From the NCBI GenBank assembly GCA_009917805.1, contig RGES01000063.1:1-7380 (forward strand): DNA of 7,380 bases, read 5' to 3'. Positions 1 through 5,831 of this stretch are shown piece by piece. Every line of letters begins with the position of its first letter. Positions within the stretch are counted from its first letter, which is position 1. A model generated the notes under the pieces. It did no database searches. It was not told where the DNA came from and saw only the letters and a list, made by a program, of their open reading frames with translations. Source of the stretch: Verrucomicrobiota bacterium. Its GTDB lineage: Bacteria; Verrucomicrobiota; Verrucomicrobiia; Opitutales; UBA953. The translations under genes were made by a program, and so were the position numbers.

Positions 1-2
1 AG

Positions 3-558
3 GCGCACGAAGTCAGCGAAGGCAAGGCCACGGCCTTCGTGCTCTGGAACGTCTTCGGCGCGCTCCTCGCCGGCGGCTTCGGCCTGGCCCTCACGGCCGG
101 CGCGCGGCCCGAGATGGTCCCGGTCGGCCTCGTCATCGGCGTCATGCTCTACCTCGTCGCGCTCGGCTTCGGTTGGGTCTGGATGGTCTTCAACAGCATC
201 ACGGGCCTGCGTAACCGCGTCCGCCAGGCCCAGTCGCTCATCGACGTCCAGCTCAAGCGCCGCGCCGACCTGATCCCTCCCTTGGTCGCCTGCGTGCAAG
301 GCTTCCGCGCCCACGAGGCTTCGGTCCAGACGCTCGTCGCCGCGCTCCGCGCCCAGGCGGCCGGCGCCCGGACGGCCGCGCTGGCTCCGCTGCTCGTCGC
401 CGTGACCGAGCGTTATCCCGAGATCCGCGCGCAGGAATCGTTCGACGAGCTGCGCAAGAACCTCGTCGAGACCGAGGACCGCATCGCGCTCGCCCGCGCC
501 TATCACGCGAACATCGCGACGTGGCTTCGAACGCCAGGCCCAGAAGATCGCCTTCTGA
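3..558 (+). CDS. LemA-family membrane protein, 5' partial, C-terminus disrupted
   Basis: The reading frame is already open at position 3, so the true start lies upstream of the window; the GTG at 39 falls inside a hydrophobic stretch and is unlikely to be the start. Two membrane segments are seen (about 33-104 and 114-200). The LemA signature follows: GLRNRVRQAQ, then IDVQLKRRADLIPPLV and a GFRAHE motif, a helical stretch, and ETEDRIALARAYHANIATW. LemA proteins are membrane-anchored helical proteins of poorly known function. After ATW (ending 524) the frame loses all resemblance to the family. One frame over, 526-558 reads FERQAQKIAF then TGA, which resembles the usual LemA terminal F-E-R motif. 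Roughly 30 family residues between the two appear to be missing. Placing the end at 558 makes it abut the stop of the convergent oxidoreductase. The unshifted frame would instead run to 689, deep inside that gene. Family is confident; the exact end is inferred. Confidence 0.72.
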
Positions 559-1733
559 TCAGGCTTCCCAGGCGTCGCGGCCGAGGAGCTGCGAGCAGAG
601 CCGATGGGCCGACCAGAAGCCATCCTCGTGGAAACCGTAGCGCTGCCACGCGCCGACAAAGTGCGTGCGGGCTCCCGGGCGCGCGTTGAGCGCGGGGATC
701 TCGGCCTGGGCGGCCACGGCCTCTAGCGAGAAGAGCGGGTGTTCGGTCGGGATGATGCGGATGATCTTCTTCGGATCGACCTGGTCCGCGTGGTTGATGG
801 TGACGACGAAGTCGCCCTTGTCGGTCAGGCCTTGCAGCGAGTTCATCCAGTAGTGCGTCGAGGTCGCCAGGCCGTCGTCCTTGGCCCAGGTCCGGTAGTT
901 CCAGGAGGAGCGGGCCTTCGCGTTGCGCGGCAAGGGCGCCATGTCGGTATGTACGATGGCGTCGTTCTGCCCCGAGCAGGCGGCGTTCCTCGGCGTCGGC
1001 GTCGGCCAGGAGCTTCAGCGTGGTGTCCGCGTGCGAGGCCAGGATGACGCGGTCGAAGCGTTCTTCGCCCTGCGCGGTCGCGACGATGACGTGGGCGCCG
1101 TCGCGGCGGACGGACGTGACGCCATGGCCGAAACGGAAGTCGGCAGGGTGCGCCTTGAGCAGCGCTTCCACGTAGGTACGCGAACCGCCTTCGAGCGTCA
1201 GCCATTGGTGCTGGGTATCCAGCCCGAGGAAGCCGTGGTTGTGGAAGAAGCGCATCAGCGCCGCCGCCGGGAAGCCGAGCATCTTCTCCGCCGGCGGTGG
1301 TCTCGGCTTCGGCGGACCGCCACTCGGTCTTGGCGAGGCCGTTGAACTTGTTGATCTGGAACAGCAGCTTCCAGAAGCGCAGGCTGAACAGGTTGCGACG
1401 TTGCGCGAACAGGTGGTTCAGCGAGCTGCCGCACCATTCGAGGCCGCTCGGATCGTGCCGTACCGCGAAGGACATCGAGGTCTTCTTCGGCTGGACGCCG
1501 AGCTCCTTGAACAGTCGGCAGAGGTGCGGGTAGGTGACCTCGTTGAAGACCATGAAGCCGGTGTCCATCGGCAGCGCGCGGCCGGTGCCGGGTTCGGCGA
1601 CGTCGATGGTATGCGCGTGGCCGCCGGGGCGGCTGTCGTGGTCGAAGACCGTGACGTCATGGTGCGCGCGCAGGAAGCGGAGGCAGCCGAGGCCGCTCAC
1701 GCCGGAGCCGACGATGGCGATCCGTTCACGCAC
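559..1733 (-). pseudogene. FAD-dependent amine-oxidase-like oxidoreductase (COG2907 type), broken by two frame changes
   Basis: The protein is readable only by joining three frames. Part 1 (1733 to about 1300) starts at a GTG and carries the Rossmann FAD-binding motif IVGSGVSGLG, then SRPGGHAHT, DTGFMVFNEVTYPHL and LFAQRRNLFSLRFWKLL. Part 2 (about 1295 to 973) reads EKMLGFPAAALMRFFHNHGF, a GGSRTYVEALL motif and FDRVILASHADTTLKLL. Part 3 (about 969 to 559) reads NDAIVHTDMAPLPRNAKARS, a HYWMNSLQGL motif, then THFVGAWQRYGFHEDG and the stop TGA. Order and motifs match the COG2907 FAD/NAD(P)-binding family, often encoded beside fatty-acid-modifying enzymes. About 30 residues seem absent at the first junction and about four (an A-F-x-Y stretch) at the second. 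Its start overlaps the stop of the desaturase gene by 8 nt, so it is probably translationally coupled. Whether it is a true pseudogene or a sequencing artefact is open. Confidence 0.8.
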
Positions 1734-2706
1734 GCGGGACGGAGGCCGCGGCCTTGGTCTGTGCGGCCTCTTCGTAGACCGAGGCGGGCACGCCCTTGAG
1801 GCCCCAGATCAGGCCCATCCACGACAGCACCTTGAGCCCGTAGTAGGTCGGGTCGAACTCCCACCAGTAGAAGCCTTGCTTCGTCGTGGCCTGGTAGCGG
1901 TGGTGGTTGTTATGCCAGCCCTCGCCGAGGGTGATGAGCGTCAGGATGAAGGAGTTGCGGGACTCGTCGCCGGTGGTCTTGAAGCGCTTCGAGCCGAAGA
2001 CGTGCGCGAGCGAGTTGATGCAGGCGGTGCCGTGGAAGAGGACGACGGTCGAGATGATGCCCCAGACGAGCAGCTGCGGGCCGTTGGTGTCGTAGCCGTG
2101 CGCGCCCAGCCAGGCGCCGATGCCGTAGGTCAGGCCGGCGGCGAGCAGCGGGATGAAGATGTCGAACCGGTTCAGGAACACGAGCTCGGGGTATTTCGCG
2201 AGGTCGGGGATCTTCGAGTAGTCGGTCGGGAAGTTCTTCTTCGAGGTGATCCAGCCGATGTGCGACCACCAGAAGCCGTCCACGACCGGCGAGTGCTTGT
2301 CCTCTTCTTCGTCGGAGTGCTTGTGGTGGTGGCGATGCGTGCACGCCCACCAGAGCGCGCCGCGCTGGACGGCCAGGGCGGTCCACACGGCCATGACGAA
2401 CTGGAAGGCCCGGGAGGTGGAGTAGGTCTTGTGGGAGAAATACCGGTGCAGGAACCCGGTGATCGCGAACATCCGGAAGAAGTAGAGCCCGACGGCGGTC
2501 CAGACGGCGATCGGGCTGGCGCCCACCCAGATCACCGCGAAGCAGGCCAGGTGAAGGACGATGAAGGGGATGGAGCGGGCCCAATCGACCTTCTTGGGGG
2601 TGTTCTGCAGGGCCTCGACGCCTTCCGGGATGTAGTCCGCGTCGAACCAGCGGATCAGGGAACGGAAGAAACCGTTCGCAGGTCGCTCGGCGGGAGGGGT
2701 GGACAT
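1726..2706 (-). CDS. Membrane fatty acyl-CoA desaturase (delta-9 type, three His boxes)
   Basis: This 326-residue protein has all three histidine clusters of membrane di-iron desaturases: HRYFSH (residues 87-92), HRHHHKH (124-130) and HNNHH (265-269). It also has the NSLAH element around 231-235 that supplies a further metal ligand. Hydrophobic segments at about 45-85, 100-120, 182-203 and 210-232 fit the usual four-helix topology, and GEGWHNNHHRY is typical of acyl-CoA delta-9 desaturases. It should introduce a cis double bond into saturated acyl chains using O2 and an electron donor that is not encoded here. The length is normal and the frame is intact. The ATG at 2706 has no purine-rich ribosome-binding site; upstream is pyrimidine-rich on the mRNA strand. 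It is the first gene of a minus-strand operon, with the oxidoreductase start lying inside its last codons. It diverges from the sigma factor gene across about 125 bp. The exact substrate position is inferred from family. Confidence 0.93.
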   Translation of the reverse strand: MSTPPAERPANGFFRSLIRWFDADYIPEGVEALQNTPKKVDWARSIPFIVLHLACFAVIWVGASPIAVWTAVGLYFFRMFAITGFLHRYFSHKTYSTSRAFQFVMAVWTALAVQRGALWWACTHRHHHKHSDEEEDKHSPVVDGFWWSHIGWITSKKNFPTDYSKIPDLAKYPELVFLNRFDIFIPLLAAGLTYGIGAWLGAHGYDTNGPQLLVWGIISTVVLFHGTACINSLAHVFGSKRFKTTGDESRNSFILTLITLGEGWHNNHHRYQATTKQGFYWWEFDPTYYGLKVLSWMGLIWGLKGVPASVYEEAAQTKAAASVPRA

Positions 2707-2748
2707 CTGGGAGGCAGTTAGGAGGGGAGGGGGTATTTCGCAACTGCT

Positions 2749-2776
2749 TTGACGATTTAAGGCCCTCGGTTAGGGT
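2749..2776 (+). promoter_or_regulatory. Weak candidate promoter for the sigma-factor operon
   Basis: TTGACG at 2749-2754 is one base from the sigma-70 -35 consensus. It is followed after 16 bases by TAGGGT (2771-2776), a poor -10 match that shares three of six positions. Transcription would begin near 2783, just at the stem-loop of 2782-2802. An ECF-type autoregulated promoter was not recognised. The call rests on short motifs only. Confidence 0.25.
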
Positions 2777-2781
2777 GGTTC

Positions 2782-2802
2782 GGCGGGTAGACAAAACCCG
2801 CC
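2782..2802 (+). promoter_or_regulatory. Stem-loop / inverted repeat in the leader of the sigma-factor gene
   Basis: GGCGGGT (2782-2788) and ACCCGCC (2796-2802) are perfect inverted repeats separated by the 7-base loop AGACAAA. The structure lies 29 bases before the sigma-factor ATG. It could be a 5' mRNA stem-loop or a DNA operator for a dimeric regulator. It is unlikely to be a terminator for the desaturase side because that gene starts here, and no T-run follows on either strand. Confidence 0.45.
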
Positions 2803-2831
2803 CGCAGGTTCGCTTCTCAGATAACCCACGC

Positions 2832-3335
2832 ATGCAAGATGCCCATTCCGGCCAAGACTGGAGGGCCTGGTTCGCCGAACATGGCGCCCGGCTCCGGCTG
2901 ATCGCGCGCCAGTGGACCCGCAGCGAAGCCGACGCGGACGACGTCCTGCAGGAGGCATTTGTTCGCTTCTGGAAACATCAACGTCACCTGCCGGGCAATC
3001 CGAACGCCCTGGTCGTGACCTCCATCCGCCGCTCCGCCCTCGACCTGCTGCGTCGCGGCGACCGGCGCGCGGCCCGCGAGAAGGTGGTCGGCGACGACAT
3101 GGAGACGGTGACGTGGTTCGAGCCCGAGGCCGACCCGCGCCTCGCCGCGCTCGCCGATTCGCTCAAGCTTCTCTCCGACGAGCAGCGCGAGGTCGTGGTC
3201 CTCAAGGTCTGGGGCGACCTGACTTTCGAGGAGATCGGCGAACAACTTTCGATTTCTCCCAACACCGCGGCCTCGCGGTGGCGCTATGCCATGGAGGCCT
3301 TGCGCAAACTCATCACCGCCCGCACCCATGACTGA
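2832..3335 (+). CDS. RNA polymerase ECF-type sigma factor
   Basis: This 167-residue protein has the two-domain layout of extracytoplasmic-function sigma factors. Region 2 spans about residues 14-80, with the core-binding stretch SEADADDVLQEAFVRFWKH and the -10-recognition helix region NPNALVVTSIRRSALDLLRR. A short acidic linker follows. Region 4 (about 110-163) has LSDEQREVVVLKVWGDLTFEEIGEQL and a helix-turn-helix, ISPNTAASRWRYAMEALRKL. No region 1.1 or 3 is present. I chose the ATG at 2832 because the protein then begins shortly before region 2. The frame stays open upstream to a GTG at 2775, but that would add a tail encoded by the leader stem-loop. No Shine-Dalgarno site is visible. Its stop overlaps the start of the next gene by 8 nt, which suggests coupled translation with a regulator. 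The sigma group was not determined. Confidence 0.93.
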   Translation: MQDAHSGQDWRAWFAEHGARLRLIARQWTRSEADADDVLQEAFVRFWKHQRHLPGNPNALVVTSIRRSALDLLRRGDRRAAREKVVGDDMETVTWFEPEADPRLAALADSLKLLSDEQREVVVLKVWGDLTFEEIGEQLSISPNTAASRWRYAMEALRKLITARTHD

Positions 3336-3747
3336 CCCTGACCACGATATCGAACAGGCCCTGGCCTCGCTTCGTCCCCGCGCCCCGAGCCCGGCGCTCA
3401 CGGCCCGCCTCGCCGCGGAGCTGGATGCGCCTGCTTCGCGCCGCGGCGTGATCATCGCCTGGTCCGCCGGCCTCTCCGCGGCCGCGGCCGCCTTGGTCGC
3501 CGCCTTCGTCTTCCTCGGCGGCGTCGGCGAGCCCGAAGCCCCCGCCTACCAGCTCGTCCGCGTCGAGCAGTCCCGCCCCGACGTCCAGTTCTTCCGTCCG
3601 GTGCAGATGGACGACGGTTCGTTCGCCCGGCCGGTCCGCGTGCGCTGGCAGGACACGACCCGCTGGGAAGACGCCCGCAGCAACACCCGCCTGATCAACT
3701 ATCGCCCGAACGACCAGTTCACGCTGTTGCCGCTCGAGACCAACTAA
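3328..3747 (+). CDS. Small single-pass membrane protein, candidate anti-sigma factor
   Basis: No named family was recognised. The 139-residue product has a charged cytoplasmic N-terminus of about 39 residues (MTDPDHDIEQALASLRPRAP at its start), then one membrane helix at about 41-64. A roughly 75-residue polar, Arg- and Gln-rich tail, predicted to lie outside the membrane, follows. It contains YQLVRVEQSRPDVQFFRPVQ and a W-x-D-T-T-R-W-E stretch. The ATG at 3328 overlaps the sigma-factor stop (ATGACTGA), and this tight coupling plus the topology is typical of membrane anti-sigma factors that hold an ECF sigma at the membrane. The classic zinc-binding H-x3-C-x2-C motif of ZAS anti-sigmas is absent, and there are no cysteines. 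An open frame from 3286 is ignored because it would overlap sigma region 4. The anti-sigma role is inferred from context only. Confidence 0.8.
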   Translation: MTDPDHDIEQALASLRPRAPSPALTARLAAELDAPASRRGVIIAWSAGLSAAAAALVAAFVFLGGVGEPEAPAYQLVRVEQSRPDVQFFRPVQMDDGSFARPVRVRWQDTTRWEDARSNTRLINYRPNDQFTLLPLETN

Positions 3748-3780
3748 ACAAATCCGCCGACCACCGTCGCTCACCTTACG

Positions 3781-3785
3781 AAGGA
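3781..3785 (+). promoter_or_regulatory. Shine-Dalgarno site of the PDZ-protein gene
   Basis: AAGGA lies 6 bases before the ATG at 3792. It is the only clear Shine-Dalgarno-like site I see before any gene start in the window, and it supports the chosen start. Confidence 0.6.
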
Positions 3786-3791
3786 CCCGCC

Positions 3792-4638
3792 ATGAACTCC
3801 CTCCGCCAGATTCCCCTCCACATGCTCCTGCTCGCCGGCCTCGTCGGCCCGCTGCAGGCCGAAGACAAGAAAGAGCCCGCCGCCAAGGTCGCCGTCGCCG
3901 AAGGCGTCGGTTACGCCGGCCTCAACGTCGGACCGCGGCTCGAGGCGGCCATCGCCTCCGTGCCTGCCGACGTCGGCATCCAGGTCGGCTTCGTCGATCC
4001 GAAGGGCCCGTCCGTCGGCAAGGTCGAAGAGGGTGACATCCTCACCCGTCTCGACGACCAGATGCTCTTCAACGCCGATCAGTTCCGCGCGCTGGTGCGT
4101 ACGCGCAAGCCCGGCGACAAGGTGAAGCTCACGCTTGCCCGTCGCGGCGAGCCGCAGGTGGTCGAACTCACCTTGGCCGCTCGCCCCGAAGAGAAGGGCC
4201 GCCCCTCCGCCCGCAAAGGACGTGCCGTCGACGACCCGAACAACGGCCTCCCTGGCCTCAACGGCGGCCTGATTCCTCCCGAGATCCTGAAGCAGCTGCA
4301 GGACATGCAGGCCGGCATCCTGCCGCCTCCGGCCGGCCGCTCGCTCGTTCCTTCCATCGAGGAATTGCGCGCCCAGGCCGGGGCGAGCTCGTCGTCTTCG
4401 CACTCGTTCTCCTTCAGCTTCGGCAACGGCGCGAAGTCTTCTTCCCACTCGATGGCGTCGGACGGCGAAGGCAGCGTCTCGCTCGAGGAGAAGGACGGCA
4501 AGAAGCACGCGGTCGTGAAGGATCGCGACGGCAAGACGCTCTTCGACGGCGACGTCACGGACAAGGCCGCGGTCGAGAAGCTGCCCGCCGACGTCCGCCG
4601 GCGCCTCAAGCTCATACGACCCCAAGCAGGGCGCCTGA
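3792..4638 (+). CDS. Secreted PDZ-domain protein, 3' end frameshifted
   Basis: The N-terminus has a signal peptide (about residues 1-23, with LLLAGLVGPLQA before the cleavage point). A PDZ domain spans about residues 38-132 and includes GYAGLNVGPRL, EEGDILTRLDDQMLFNADQF and KPGDKVKLTLARRGEP. No protease domain is present, so it is probably a periplasmic peptide-binding or scaffold protein rather than an HtrA protease. Residues about 199-222 are Ser-rich with an alternating Phe/Ser run (SFSFSFG). The end has an acidic repeat-like stretch, EEKDGKKHAVVKDRDGKTLF. The frame as written continues past 4613 with unrelated sequence to 4859, running into the opposite-strand gene. Skipping one base at 4614 gives K-L-Y-D-P-K-Q-G-A and a TGA at 4636-4638, for about 281 residues. 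Position after the sigma/anti-sigma pair suggests an envelope-stress role, by inference only. Confidence 0.78.
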
Positions 4639-4654
4639 GTTTTTGGCTGTCTCG

Positions 4655-4710
4655 GGTAGGGCTGGCCATCCTTGGCCGGCCGCGACCGAGCAAGGATGCT
4701 CTGGCCTACC
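4655..4710. terminator. Imperfect inverted repeat between convergent genes, candidate bidirectional terminator
   Basis: Bases 4655-4674 pair with 4691-4710: 16 Watson-Crick pairs plus one G-T of 20, including an uninterrupted 8-bp block (4667-4674 with 4691-4698). The 16-base loop carries most of the palindrome GGCCGGCC (4674-4681). It lies between the end of the PDZ gene and the end of the YHYH gene, the usual place for a shared terminator. No T-run follows on either strand; the T-run at 4640-4644 comes before the stem. It is therefore not a canonical intrinsic terminator. Confidence 0.45.
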
Positions 4711-4722
4711 TTCGTCGCCGGA

Positions 4723-5736
4723 TTATTTCGGCGCGCCTTCGGGAGGCGGTCCGCCGAAGCCGCCGGGAGGCGGGCCCTTCTTCCCCTTCTTGCCGCCCTT
4801 GGCGCCGGGCCCGCCCTGGCCGCCGAGGTTGGCGTGCGGATCCATCGCCTGCTTGCTGAATGACGGGTCGGGCGTGCCCTTGAACTTGCGTGGGATGAAC
4901 GGGTATTCCTCGGTCATCACGTAGTAGTAGGTGCCCTTCGGGAATTCCGGCGTGACGCCGGTCCGGCCGCCGAACTCATCGAGGTCGCCGGAGCCCGCGA
5001 CGTACTCGAAGTCGAGGCCGAACGAGCCGTCGGGCTTGCCGGTCGGGGTGATCTTGCCGTCGCCGCCTCGGTCGGCGGTCTTGAGGCGGTAGCTGCTCTT
5101 CATCTTCCTGAGCTCGCTCTTGGGGTCTTCCGACTTGGCGTAAGCGTACACGGCGTAGACCGGGAAGCCATCGGCGGCCCAGCCGACGTGGGTCATCTTC
5201 TTCTCGCCGCCGGAGAGGCGTTCGAAGAGCAGGGTGGGGATGCCGTGGTAATGGTAGGCGCCGTTGGGCTGCACATGGCCATGGTTCTGGTCGAGCCCGA
5301 GGCCGACCTTGATCTTCGGGGTCGTGCCCATCTCGGTGTTGCTCATCAGCGCTTCATAATGCCAAGGGTTGCTGCGGTCGCCGTCGTTGTAGACTTCCGC
5401 GGTGCCGGGGTCGAAGACGATGCCGTTCAAGGCGACGCCCCAGGCGGACATCATCCGGCCGGTCGCGCCGCCCTCGAGCGGCTTCGGGTTGGCGGGGACT
5501 TCGAGGCGATACTTCTGCTCGGAGATGGCGTTCGGGTTGCCGCGGTTCGGGAAGGTGGCGACCTTGTGGTCCGGGATGCCGTTGGACTCGATGACGCGCT
5601 TGTCGCCCTTCACCGTGATGGTGACCTTGTTCTGGCCGGGCGGGTTGGCGTCGGCTTCCTTGAGGGCAGGGCCCTTCGGGGCGTCGGCGGCGCTCAGGCC
5701 GGCGGCGAAGAGGATCAGGGGCAGGAGGATTTTCAT
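4723..5736 (-). CDS. Secreted YHYH-domain protein
   Basis: This 337-residue protein starts with a clear signal peptide (KILLPLILFAAGLSAA, cleavage near residue 17) and contains the YHYH domain (Pfam YHYH family). Its motif lies at residues 161-164 within N-G-A-Y-H-Y-H-G, preceded by GLDQNHGHVQ. Other family landmarks are WGVALNGIVFDPGTAEVYND (about 99-118), WAADGFPVYAVYAY (186-199) and GTYYYVMTEEYPFIPRKFKG (268-287). The biochemical role of YHYH proteins is not known; the His cluster suggests metal or ligand binding. The C-terminus, from about 304, is a low-complexity tail of Gly, Pro and Lys (GGKKGKKGPPPGG). The ATG at 5736 immediately precedes the signal peptide, and no Shine-Dalgarno site is evident. 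It diverges from the DUF420 gene, with a 12-bp palindrome 12 bases upstream of its start. Family assignment is firm; function is unknown. Confidence 0.9.
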   Translation of the reverse strand: MKILLPLILFAAGLSAADAPKGPALKEADANPPGQNKVTITVKGDKRVIESNGIPDHKVATFPNRGNPNAISEQKYRLEVPANPKPLEGGATGRMMSAWGVALNGIVFDPGTAEVYNDGDRSNPWHYEALMSNTEMGTTPKIKVGLGLDQNHGHVQPNGAYHYHGIPTLLFERLSGGEKKMTHVGWAADGFPVYAVYAYAKSEDPKSELRKMKSSYRLKTADRGGDGKITPTGKPDGSFGLDFEYVAGSGDLDEFGGRTGVTPEFPKGTYYYVMTEEYPFIPRKFKGTPDPSFSKQAMDPHANLGGQGGPGAKGGKKGKKGPPPGGFGGPPPEGAPK

Positions 5737-5748
5737 CGGAGTGGGGCA

Positions 5749-5760
5749 TAGGATATCCTA
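5749..5760. promoter_or_regulatory. Perfect 12-bp palindrome TAGGATATCCTA, candidate operator
   Basis: TAGGATATCCTA reads the same on both strands. It sits 12 bases from the start of the YHYH gene in an AT-rich patch (about 5748-5782) of an otherwise GC-rich region. Read on the minus strand it contains TAGGAT, which could double as a -10 element, with a TTAACC-like -35 about 16 bases upstream. An operator overlapping the promoter or start region is plausible but unproven. Confidence 0.4.
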
Positions 5761-5800
5761 AATCGGCTTAAGTGAAGGTTAAGGGCTCCCCGAGGTTGGC

Positions 5801-5813
5801 TTTTCCCGGAAAA
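5801..5813. promoter_or_regulatory. Short inverted repeat TTTTCC-C-GGAAAA upstream of the DUF420 gene
   Basis: Six-base arms around a single central C end 18 bases before the ATG at 5832. The symmetry suggests a binding site for a dimeric regulator. The arms could also form a leader hairpin, but a one-base loop disfavours that. The motif was not matched to a known regulator. Confidence 0.3.
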
Positions 5814-5831
5814 TCCCTTCTCTTCGGCCCC

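Noticed and set aside
39..41. GTG as the start of the LemA-like gene
   Set aside because: The frame is open upstream to the window edge, and the GTG falls within a hydrophobic segment that begins earlier.
556..558. Treating the five lesions as programmed frameshifts
   Set aside because: No slippery heptamer with a following hairpin was seen at the junctions, and missing family residues point to deletion rather than ribosome shifting.
1534..2721. A 395-codon plus-strand open frame opposite the desaturase
   Set aside because: Low-complexity Val/Gly/Asp/Glu composition; the minus strand holds a complete desaturase with all His boxes.
2709..2733. G-rich run upstream of the desaturase, possible G-quadruplex
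   Set aside because: Only three runs of three or more G are present. It lies on the template strand of the desaturase leader, so support is too weak.
3771..4625. A 284-codon minus-strand open frame opposite the PDZ gene
   Set aside because: No family resemblance, while the plus strand has a signal peptide, a PDZ domain and a Shine-Dalgarno site.
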